Source: Bacillota bacterium (GTDB lineage Bacteria; Bacillota; UBA994). From it: a stretch of 14,719 bases of DNA. The stretch is from contig QLUS01000032.1 of NCBI GenBank assembly GCA_018725535.1, forward strand, positions 1 to 14,719, read 5' to 3'. Of the stretch, positions 7,074-13,272 are shown piece after piece. The translations under genes were made by a program, and so were the position numbers. The notes under the pieces are model-generated. The model saw only the letters and a list, made by a program, of their open reading frames with translations, was not told the DNA's origin and did no database searches. Numbering within the stretch: the first letter of the stretch is position 1; each line of letters starts with the position of its first letter.

Positions 7074-10000
7074 CTAAGCGCGCGGCTTGCTCTTCTGAGT
7101 AACGCCGAGTGGAGCTAACTTCTTGGCTAACAAAGCGGCGAGATCGTCCTCGTCTTCGTCCTCATCCTCGTCATCATCCTCGTCATCATCAGGTGCCTTA
7201 GACGGAACTGATGCCTCGTCGGGGACTTCGACCTTTCGCCTTTTGGTGCGGCCTTCCTCTTCATCGCCCTTGATGCTCAGTTTGAGTTCACGCAGTGTCT
7301 CATTGATGTCCTCGTCATGCTCACGCATCTCGATCTCCTGCTCGAACTCGTCAAGTATTCTCACATTCATGCACAGACTCTGCAATTCCTTAATGAGTAC
7401 TTTGAATGACTCAGGCACGCCGGGCTCAGGGATGTTCTCGCCCTTGACAATTGCCTCATAGGTCTTAACTCGCCCTACCACGTCGTCAGACTTAACCGTC
7501 AGCAATTCCTGGAGAGTGTAGGCAGCTCCATATGCTTCTAGTGCCCACACTTCCATTTCGCCGAAACGCTGCCCGCCAAACTGCGCCTTGCCGCCTAGCG
7601 GCTGCTGTGTCACTAGGCTGTAAGGGCCTGTGGAACGCGCGTGAATCTTGTCGTCAACTAGGTGGAAGAGCTTCATCATATAGACATAGCCGACTGCAAC
7701 TTCATTGTCGAAAGCCTCTCCGGTGCGCCCGTCATAGACCACAGACTTACCGTTCGGGGACATGCCAGCCTGTGTCAAGAAAGCTTGAATGTCCCTCTCG
7801 TGTCCGCCGTCAAAAACCGGGCTGGCTATGTGAATGCCTAACGCTTTGGCGGCCATGCCAAGGTGCGTCTCAAGTACCTGCCCAATGTTCATACGGCTAG
7901 GGACACCTAAGGGGTTTAGCACAATGTCCACCGAACGTCCATCCGGCAAAAAGGGCAGGTCTTCGTCAGGTAAGATACAGGCAATGACACCCTTATTGCC
8001 ATGGCGTCCAGCCATCTTGTCGCCTTCGGATATTTTACGCTTCTGTGCTACATAGACACGCACCATCATATTGACACCTGGGGGCAGTTCGTCGTTATTC
8101 TCACGCGAGAAAACCTTAACGTCTACCACCCGTCCGGATTGGCCATGCGGTACACGCGCTGACGTATCTCGAACTTCGCGCGCCTTCTCGCCAAAGATTG
8201 CGCGCAGTAACCGTTCCTCCGCTGTCAACTCCGTCTCGCCCTTAGGCGTAACCTTGCCAACGAGAATGTCACCTGTGCGCACCTCAGCGCCGATGCGCAC
8301 GATGCCGCGGTCATCGAGGTCGCGCAGCATGTCGTCCCCGACATTAGGAATGTCAGATGAGATCTCCTCAGGACCGAGCTTCGTATCGCGTGCCTCGGCC
8401 TCGTATTCCTCAATGTGAATAGAGGTAAAGACGTCCTCGCGCACTAGACGCTCGCTGATTAAGATAGCATCCTCAAAGTTGTAACCGCCCCAAGGCATAA
8501 ACGCGCAAAGCACATTCCGTCCTAACGCAATCTCGCCCTCGCTGGTGGCCGATCCATCCGCTATCAGTTCACGCTCGGCTAACATTTGACCCTTCGCCAC
8601 AACCGGGCGCTGATTAATACACGTGCCTTGGTTGCTGCGTACAAACTTCATCAGCTTGTAGGTATCCACGCTACCATCTGCAGTCTGAACAGCGATGCTC
8701 TTGGCATCGACGCGCTTCACCTTGCCGGCACGACGGGCCAAGACAACCGAGCCCGAGTCAGTAGCAACTTTATACTCCATACCGGTGCCTACAAGTGGGG
8801 CTTCCGGACAAAGGAGCGGCACGGCTTGTTTCATCATGTTCGCGCCCATCAAAGCCCTGCCGGCTTCATCGTGCTCTAAGAAAGGAATCAAAATAGTGGG
8901 CACGCTAAATACTTGTTTAGGCGAGACGTCCATATAGTGGACTTCGCTCACGGCAACTACCTTAATCTGGTGGCGGTGACGCACGGTCGTGCGGGCAACG
9001 GCAAAGCGACTGACTCCTTGATCTGCCCCAGGCATATCCTCTAACTCCGCGTTAGCCTGCGCAATGACAAAGTCATCTTCTTCGTCCGCCGTCAGATACT
9101 CTACACTTGGGAACACCAGCGTATTCTTTTCGACCTGTTTGACGACGCGGTAGGGGGTCTCAATAAATCCATACTTGTTTACGCGCGCATAGGTGGATAG
9201 ATTACCTATAAGCCCCACGTTTGAACCTTCTGGCGTCTCAATCGGGCAGATGCGCCCGTAATGCGAAAAGTGTACGTCACGCACTTCCACTCCGGCGCGC
9301 TCGCGGCTTAAGCCCCCGGGGCCTAGGGCACTAAGACGGCGTTTGTGGGCTAGTTCAGCGAGAGGGTTAGTCTGATCCATAAACTGCGATAATTGACTGG
9401 AGCCAAAGAACTCCTTAATAGAAGCGACAACCGGGCGAATGTTAATTAGCGCCTGAGGGGTGATGACATCGACATCTTGTATAGTCATGCGCTCTTTAAC
9501 CACGCGCTCCATGCGTGACAGCCCGATGCGGAAAGCGTTTTGCAGCAGTTCGCCCACAGAGCGGAGTCGTCGATTGCCAAGGTGGTCAATGTCGTCAACT
9601 TTGCCTATGCCCTCTAAAAGAGCTAGCAGGTAGTTGACGGCGCTGTAGATGTCGTCTCTGGTCACATGCTTCTCCGCAGGCGGCACGAAACGATGTGCGA
9701 GGACGGCAGTCCTTTCTTGGCGGCGCAACAGGATGCGCACTTCGCGCTCAGCCAGTGAATCGGCGGCAACTGCCCGCTCTAGAGTCTCGACTTCTTCGCT
9801 GCCTAGTTCGGTCCCCGACCACAGGACAACTTCTCCGGCTTTACTTAGGACATTTGCCGTTAGCTTCCCACCTCGAATGCGCGACTGCCAAGTCTCGCGG
9901 CGGAGCCCGTTGCCGCGGATGAGAGTCTGGCCGGTGCGTTCTGCCTGCACCATGAGCTCGTTGACTCCCGCCTGCTCTAGGCGTTCTGCTATCTCGCGCG

Positions 10001-10994
10001 TAACCTTTTCGCCCCGCTGCACTATCACTTCGCCAGCAGCTACAAGTACGCCCCCTAAGGTGACGCGCTCCCTTCCGCTTTCGCCAGCTTCAGTATGGTA
10101 GATGGTCTCAGGAGCGACTACCGTCTCAGCTGCAATGCGACCTTGCACACGACGCCGCAAACTCAGTTTCTTGTTAAGCTTATAACGCCCCACGTGGGCT
10201 AGGTCATAGCGGCGAGGGTCAAAAAAGAGCGAGTGCAACAGTGCCTTGGCGCTGTCCACCGTAGGCGGTTCTCCCGGGCGCAGGCGTTTGTATATCTCTA
10301 TAAGTCCTTCTTCCATCGTGCTCGTGCTGTCACGGTCAAACGTAGTACGAAGCATTGCATCCTCACCGAGTGTCTGCAGGATTGCCTGGTTAGTGCCAAG
10401 CCCTAGCGCCCTTAGCAGCACCGTGATGGGGATTTTGCGCGTGCGGTCGACCCGCGCCCACACTACGTCATTGGTGTCTGTTTCCATTTCCAGCCATGCA
10501 CCGCGGTTCGGGATAAGTGTCGAAGTGAATACCTTATGCCCGGTGGCCTCCATCGTTTCATGGTAGTAGACCCCGGGTGAACGCACTAATTGACTAACAA
10601 CGACGCGCTCTGCGCCGTTATAAATGAAAGTGCCATTCTCGGTCATGAGCGGGAAATCGCCCATGAAGACCTCTTGCTCTTTGACTTCGCCTGTCTCCTT
10701 GTTGACTAGGCGCACCTTCACGCGCAGAGGGGCCGAGAAAGTAGAGTCTTTCTCCTTGAATTCATCTAGTGAAAACTTAGGTTCGCCAAATTGATGGTCA
10801 ATAAACTCCAAAATGAGATTGCCCGTAAAGTCTTGAATGGGAGAGATATCCCGGAATGTTTCGGCCAGCCCTTCATTAACAAACCAGTCAAATGATTGCC
10901 TCTGGATCTCGATGAGATTAGGTACCCCTAAAACCTCTTCAATGCGACCGAACCGGACCCGCTGCCGCCTGCCTTCCGCGTTGGCCTTAACCAT
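7074..10994 (-). CDS. rpoB: DNA-directed RNA polymerase subunit beta
   Basis: Beta pairs with beta' to form the RNA polymerase active cleft and binds rifampicin. The product has 1306 residues, longer than the roughly 1190 of Bacillus. The N-terminus MVKANAEGRRQRVRFGRIEE matches the family. The rifampicin region FGSSQLSQFMDQTNPL through HKRRLSALGPGG (about 530-562) has sensitive-type residues at the usual Asp, His and Ser sites. The conserved C-terminal parts GDKMAGRHGNKGV and GQRFGEMEVWALEAYGAA are intact. Two things differ: an enlarged region at about residues 278-447, and an acidic run of 16 Asp/Glu (1269-1284) before a short basic end. The ATG at 10992-10994 is preferred because GAGGGTGA lies upstream; a GTG four codons earlier sits inside that site. 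It has its own candidate promoter and leader. Confidence 0.97.
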   Translation of the reverse strand: MVKANAEGRRQRVRFGRIEEVLGVPNLIEIQRQSFDWFVNEGLAETFRDISPIQDFTGNLILEFIDHQFGEPKFSLDEFKEKDSTFSAPLRVKVRLVNKETGEVKEQEVFMGDFPLMTENGTFIYNGAERVVVSQLVRSPGVYYHETMEATGHKVFTSTLIPNRGAWLEMETDTNDVVWARVDRTRKIPITVLLRALGLGTNQAILQTLGEDAMLRTTFDRDSTSTMEEGLIEIYKRLRPGEPPTVDSAKALLHSLFFDPRRYDLAHVGRYKLNKKLSLRRRVQGRIAAETVVAPETIYHTEAGESGRERVTLGGVLVAAGEVIVQRGEKVTREIAERLEQAGVNELMVQAERTGQTLIRGNGLRRETWQSRIRGGKLTANVLSKAGEVVLWSGTELGSEEVETLERAVAADSLAEREVRILLRRQERTAVLAHRFVPPAEKHVTRDDIYSAVNYLLALLEGIGKVDDIDHLGNRRLRSVGELLQNAFRIGLSRMERVVKERMTIQDVDVITPQALINIRPVVASIKEFFGSSQLSQFMDQTNPLAELAHKRRLSALGPGGLSRERAGVEVRDVHFSHYGRICPIETPEGSNVGLIGNLSTYARVNKYGFIETPYRVVKQVEKNTLVFPSVEYLTADEEDDFVIAQANAELEDMPGADQGVSRFAVARTTVRHRHQIKVVAVSEVHYMDVSPKQVFSVPTILIPFLEHDEAGRALMGANMMKQAVPLLCPEAPLVGTGMEYKVATDSGSVVLARRAGKVKRVDAKSIAVQTADGSVDTYKLMKFVRSNQGTCINQRPVVAKGQMLAERELIADGSATSEGEIALGRNVLCAFMPWGGYNFEDAILISERLVREDVFTSIHIEEYEAEARDTKLGPEEISSDIPNVGDDMLRDLDDRGIVRIGAEVRTGDILVGKVTPKGETELTAEERLLRAIFGEKAREVRDTSARVPHGQSGRVVDVKVFSRENNDELPPGVNMMVRVYVAQKRKISEGDKMAGRHGNKGVIACILPDEDLPFLPDGRSVDIVLNPLGVPSRMNIGQVLETHLGMAAKALGIHIASPVFDGGHERDIQAFLTQAGMSPNGKSVVYDGRTGEAFDNEVAVGYVYMMKLFHLVDDKIHARSTGPYSLVTQQPLGGKAQFGGQRFGEMEVWALEAYGAAYTLQELLTVKSDDVVGRVKTYEAIVKGENIPEPGVPESFKVLIKELQSLCMNVRILDEFEQEIEMREHDEDINETLRELKLSIKGDEEEGRTKRRKVEVPDEASVPSKAPDDDEDDDEDEDEDEDDLAALLAKKLAPLGVTQKSKPRA

Positions 10995-11046
10995 TAAACG
11001 CTTCACCCTCTTGCCGAGATTTCACCCTAGGACACTATAGCCAACA

Positions 11047-11077
11047 AGCCAAAAAAGGGGACAGTACCCCCTTGGCT
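11047..11077 (-). terminator. Terminator-like hairpin (possible attenuator) in the rpoB leader
   Basis: On the minus strand AAGGGG pairs with CCCCTT around a short loop and is followed by T residues (run of six T, 11051-11056). The outer bases AGCCAA (11072-11077) can also pair with TTGGCT beyond the T-run, and a second TTGGCT follows a few bases later, so alternative folds are possible. It lies about 50 nt before the rpoB start and downstream of the candidate rpoB promoter. E. coli has a partial terminator in the rplL-rpoB gap; an analogous role here is inference. Confidence 0.5.
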
Positions 11078-11119
11078 GAGACTACCAAACTATTCTACCC
11101 AGCTTAGTGCAGTCTAAAC

Positions 11120-11137
11120 GTATGCCATGCGGCATAC
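11120..11137 (-). promoter_or_regulatory. Perfect 7-bp hairpin in the rpoB leader
   Basis: GTATGCC and GGCATAC form a perfect stem around a 4-nt loop, about 10-30 nt after the predicted start of the rpoB transcript. No T-run follows, so it does not look like a terminator. It may stabilise the 5' end or take part in the leader fold. Confidence 0.4.
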
Positions 11138-11153
11138 TTCGTGACGATTTAAT

Positions 11154-11183
11154 ATGTTAACACAGCATGTGGCAGGGCGTCAA
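11154..11183 (-). promoter_or_regulatory. Candidate rpoB promoter
   Basis: On the minus strand TTGACG (11178-11183) and TAACAT (11154-11159) are 18 nt apart, with a TGT just before the -10 (extended -10). The match is moderate. The same GTGTTAAC core occurs in the rplJ promoter. It lies immediately downstream of the octamer repeat and would give a leader of about 150 nt for rpoB. Confidence 0.5.
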
Positions 11184-11197
11184 GGAGTACGCAGAAA

Positions 11198-11222
11198 CTC
11201 TGTGCTCTCTGTGTCTCTGTGG
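11198..11222. repeat. Octanucleotide tandem repeat in the rplL-rpoB gap
   Basis: Three adjacent 8-nt units, CTCTGTGC, TCTCTGTG and TCTCTGTG on the plus strand (CACAGAGA-type on the minus strand), end in GGTGCA. A separate copy of CTCTGTGGTGCA lies 30 bp further at 11245-11256. The array stops about 14 bp before the -35 of the candidate rpoB promoter. From memory, not checked, similar CACAGAGA repeats occur between genes of many environmental bacteria. Confidence 0.75.
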
Positions 11223-11311
11223 TGCATAATCCCCGGAAACATGCCTCTGTGGTGCACACGAAAAGAAGGAGGACCCGCCGAATTACAGCGCATCCCCTCA
11301 CTGACACACAG

Positions 11312-11689
11312 CTATTTAATTTCGACAGTAGCGCCGGCTTCAACCAGCTTAGCTTTGATCTTAGCAGCGTCTTCTTTGCTGATGTTTTCCTTAACAGGCT
11401 TAGGAGCGCCGTCAACAAGCGCCTTCGCTTCCACGAGACCAAGTCCGGTGATTTCACGCACCACTTTAATGACATTGATCTTCTTTTCGCCTGTGCTCGC
11501 TAGGATAACAGTGAACTCGGTCTGTTCTTCAACCACCTCAGCTACAGGTGCTGCGGCACCTGCTTGCGGCATGGCAGCCATCGGGGCGGCAGCAGTTACG
11601 CCAAATTCGGTCTCGAGCGCCTTTACTAGTTCCGAGAGCTCAAGAACAGTCATGCTCTTAACCATCTCGATAATCTGTGCTTTACTCAT
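11312..11689 (-). CDS. rplL: Large-subunit ribosomal protein L7/L12
   Basis: L7/L12 dimers form the mobile stalk of the 50S subunit that recruits and stimulates translational GTPases such as EF-G and EF-Tu. The 125-residue product shows the N-terminal dimerisation and L10-binding helices (residues 1-32), an Ala/Pro-rich hinge (about 33-55), and the C-terminal factor-binding domain beginning EQTEFTVIL with EKKINVIKVVREITGLGLVEAK. Length and layout are typical. The ATG at 11687-11689 has AAGGGGGT upstream. It follows rplJ by 63 nt, as usual, with a perfect hairpin at the junction; the pair is expected to be translated unequally because the stalk needs several L12 copies per L10. A long repeat-bearing gap separates it from rpoB. 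Confidence 0.98.
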   Translation of the reverse strand: MSKAQIIEMVKSMTVLELSELVKALETEFGVTAAAPMAAMPQAGAAAPVAEVVEEQTEFTVILASTGEKKINVIKVVREITGLGLVEAKALVDGAPKPVKENISKEDAAKIKAKLVEAGATVEIK

Positions 11690-11738
11690 TCGTTTACCCC
11701 CTTACGATACCTTTAATTACTGGCTACTTCTTCCTTAA

Positions 11739-11759
11739 TGCATAATCTCGGATTATGCA
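11739..11759 (-). promoter_or_regulatory. Perfect 9-bp hairpin across the rplJ stop codon
   Basis: TGCATAATC pairs perfectly with GATTATGCA around a 3-nt loop, and the rplJ TAA stop (11753-11755) lies inside the stem. What follows on the minus strand is TTAAGGAAG, not a T-run, so it is not a good terminator. It could influence rplJ-rplL coupling or mRNA decay. The structure is directly visible; the role is inferred. Confidence 0.5.
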
Positions 11760-12235
11760 GTTTGCCTACGTATCGCATCTACGACGCCCGCAAAAGCAGA
11801 TAACGGCGCAAGCAGCGTCCCTAACACACTGCTAAGCATAACCTCGCGCGAGGGCAAGGCAGCAATAGCGGCGACACCCGCTGGATCAAAGGCTTTCCCC
11901 TCATAGACACCGCCCTTGATCTCCAGCATCTTGTTAGTCTTTATCCATTCGGTGAGGACTCTCGCCGGGGTTACGGAATCGGCGCTTAGGGCGACTGCCG
12001 TCGGACCCTCTAGATACCGGTCCAGTCCCGTAGTGCCAACTTCATTAGCGGCACGCAGAAACAGCGTGTTCTTCACCACACGATACTCGATACCGGCCTT
12101 ACGCAGCTTTGCGCGCAACTCAGTGTCCTTAGCCACGGAAATCCCGCGGTAATCAATAAACACCGCGCCCCTGTTGGCTCTTAGTTTATCGACAAACTCT
12201 TTAACTACTTGCGCTTTTTCTTCACGAATACCCAA
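11753..12235 (-). CDS. rplJ: Large-subunit ribosomal protein L10
   Basis: L10 anchors L7/L12 dimers to 23S rRNA at the base of the stalk and, bound to L12, represses its own mRNA. The 160-residue product begins MGIREEKAQVVKEFVDKL, contains the family stretch VFIDYRGISVAKDTELR, and ends in the long helix that carries L12 dimers (from about PSREVMLSSVLGTLL to the C-terminus). The start is a TTG at 12233-12235 preceded by AAGGAGGTG at 6 nt; there is no competing ATG, so the non-ATG start is well supported. Upstream lie a promoter and a recognisable L10 leader with an intrinsic attenuator. rplL follows after 63 nt. Confidence 0.97.
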   Translation of the reverse strand: MGIREEKAQVVKEFVDKLRANRGAVFIDYRGISVAKDTELRAKLRKAGIEYRVVKNTLFLRAANEVGTTGLDRYLEGPTAVALSADSVTPARVLTEWIKTNKMLEIKGGVYEGKAFDPAGVAAIAALPSREVMLSSVLGTLLAPLSAFAGVVDAIRRQTA

Positions 12236-12378
12236 ATTCTACACCTCCTTCAGCTTCCGAATAAGAAAATGCCTTCCCGCATGAGGGAAAGGCATACTGA
12301 GAGTACAGCATACATTTCCACCTCGGTAGGCCGCCTACGGCGTTTAAACCACGTACCTACTGTCTTGAGCGGAATAGC
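12236..12378 (-). promoter_or_regulatory. L10 leader (autoregulatory RNA) of rplJL
   Basis: After the predicted start near 12378 the transcript contains AAGACAGTAGG followed by CCTACCGAGGT. GTAGG (12356-12360) pairs with CCTAC (12326-12330), enclosing a small CGCC/GGCG hairpin, and CGAGGT (12320-12325) follows. This arrangement matches what I know of the Bacillota L10 leader, where a kink-turn binds the L10-L12 complex. An intrinsic terminator (12260-12295) follows and then the rplJ ribosome binding site. GAGGTGGAAA beside the kink-turn can pair imperfectly with the terminator's 5' arm (TTTCCCTC), offering a candidate antiterminator. High L10-L12 would then favour termination. The element is recognised by eye, not by a covariance model. 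Confidence 0.85.
12260..12295 (-). terminator. Intrinsic attenuator of the L10 leader
   Basis: On the minus strand ATGCCTTTCCC pairs with GGGAAGGCAT (10 bp, one bulged T) around a 6-nt loop and is followed by TTTCTTATT. This is a good Rho-independent terminator placed 25 nt before the rplJ start, inside its leader, so it must act as a conditional attenuator rather than an operon end. Confidence 0.85.
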
Positions 12379-12384
12379 CTTATG

Positions 12385-12413
12385 AAGTTAACACGAGCGG
12401 TCAGCATTGTCAA
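12385..12413 (-). promoter_or_regulatory. Promoter for rplJL
   Basis: TTGACA (12408-12413), a 17-nt spacer and TAACTT (12385-12390) with a preceding TGT (extended -10) lie on the minus strand. The -35 is perfect; the -10 is weak but helped by the TG. It lies just upstream of the L10 leader, where this transcript is expected to start. Confidence 0.7.
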
Positions 12414-12421
12414 CTGGAGTG

Positions 12422-12477
12422 GCGTACAGCGGAAAGCGGAAAGCGGAAAGCCGCCTCGATTCATGCTTCACGATTCA
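12422..12477. repeat. Heptanucleotide tandem array in the rplA-rplJ gap
   Basis: Eight consecutive 7-nt units on the plus strand: GCGTACA, GCGGAAA x3, GCCGCCT, CGATTCA, TGCTTCA, CGATTCA. The GCGGAAA unit is the same as in the array before fusA. A second family (CGATTCA-type) replaces GTTGACG here, again without loss of the 7-nt period. The stretch to the rplA stop ends in GCTGGCGGC, also found after rpsG. GCCGCC just after the rplA stop can pair with GGCGGC in the array (a hairpin with a loop of about 38 nt followed by TTTCC), a weak terminator candidate at most. The array ends about 9 bp before the rplJ -35. Confidence 0.9.
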
Positions 12478-12500
12478 TGATTGCCCCGGCAGCTGGCGGC

Positions 12501-13217
12501 TTACTGCACCGCTACCCCCGCAGTCGCTGCGCGAGCGGCATTTACGCGCACGCCGGGACCCATGGTTGAGGATAGAGTCACGCTGCGCACATAAACACCC
12601 TTGGCTGCGCTAGGCTTAGCCTTAACAAGGGCCTCAAGTAGCGCCACGAAGTTACCCATAAGTTTCTCCTCCGTAAAGGAAGCCTTGCCGATGGGGGCGT
12701 GGACGATCCCTGCCTTGTCAACGCGGTACTCAATCTTCCCTGCCTTCACGTCGCGAATAGCCTTGGCCACATCAAAGGTGACTGTGCCTACTTTGGGGTT
12801 AGGCATGAGTCCCTTCGGGCCGAGAATCCTACCTAGGCGACCAACCTGCCCCATAATGTCGGGGGTAGCGATGGCGACGTCAAAGTCTACCCAATTCTCG
12901 TTTTGAATCTTTGCGATGATGTCCTCTGCACCAACTACATCCGCACCAGCGTTCTCCGCTTCGCGCGCCTTGTCGCCCTTGGCAAAAACCAAGACGCGCA
13001 CGGTCTTGCCGGTGCCGTGAGGCAACACAACAGCGCCGCGCACTTGTTGGTCGGCGTGTTTAGGGTTGACACCGAGCCTTACCGCGATTTCGATTGTCTC
13101 GTCAAACTTGGCGGTAGCGCTCTTTCTTGCGATCGTAACAGCCTCGCTAGGATCATAGAAAACAGTGCGATCGAAAAGCTTAGCTGCCTCCAAATACTTC
13201 TTGCCTCTTTTAGGCAC
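12501..13217 (-). CDS. rplA: Large-subunit ribosomal protein L1
   Basis: L1 binds helices 76-78 of 23S rRNA, forms the mobile L1 stalk that helps release E-site tRNA, and in many bacteria represses its own rplK-rplA mRNA. The 238-residue product begins MPKRGKKYLEAAKLFDRT, carries the signature GRILGPKGLMPNPKVGTVT (about residues 128-146) and has normal length. The start is a GTG at 13215-13217 with GGAGGTGAAG ending about 3 nt upstream. The frame is open 14 codons further up, but that part would run over the ribosome binding site and is not family-like. It follows rplK by 55 nt. After its TAA comes a repeat-filled gap of 265 nt leading to the L10 leader. Confidence 0.97.
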   Translation of the reverse strand: MPKRGKKYLEAAKLFDRTVFYDPSEAVTIARKSATAKFDETIEIAVRLGVNPKHADQQVRGAVVLPHGTGKTVRVLVFAKGDKAREAENAGADVVGAEDIIAKIQNENWVDFDVAIATPDIMGQVGRLGRILGPKGLMPNPKVGTVTFDVAKAIRDVKAGKIEYRVDKAGIVHAPIGKASFTEEKLMGNFVALLEALVKAKPSAAKGVYVRSVTLSSTMGPGVRVNAARAATAGVAVQ

Positions 13218-13272
13218 GCCCTTCACCTCCAGTGGTATAGCGGGAATAGCCCCTCCCACGCGGGTCCTTGTC

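Larger units (their letters stand above)
10995..11311. other. rplL-rpoB intergenic region (about 317 nt), no gene
   Basis: No convincing coding region is present on either strand. Read on the minus strand from rplL it holds: a 12-bp direct repeat TGCACCACAGAG (11245-11256 and 11215-11226, 30 bp apart) running into an octamer array; a candidate promoter (11154-11183); a 7-bp hairpin (11120-11137); a terminator-like hairpin (11047-11077); and the rpoB ribosome binding site. In several Bacilli a methyltransferase gene lies here; none is seen. The plus-strand reading frames in this stretch are shadows of rplL and the repeats. Confidence 0.8.

Noticed and set aside
7123..7461. Plus-strand frame with a long poly-Ser run
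   Set aside because: The Ser run is the complement of the RpoB acidic codons; no independent coding signal.
11154..11738. 194-codon plus-strand frame over the rplL region and gap
   Set aside because: It mirrors rplL codons and the CTCTGTG repeat; nothing recognisable and no initiation site.
12450..12500. Intrinsic terminator after rplA (GCCGCC with GGCGGC)
   Set aside because: The loop would be about 38 nt and the following bases TTTCCGC are a poor T-run; kept only as a weak possibility.
13218..13259. Upstream extension of rplA by 14 codons
   Set aside because: It runs over GGAGGTGAAG, which is correctly placed for the GTG at 13217, and L1 proteins begin MPKRGKKY.
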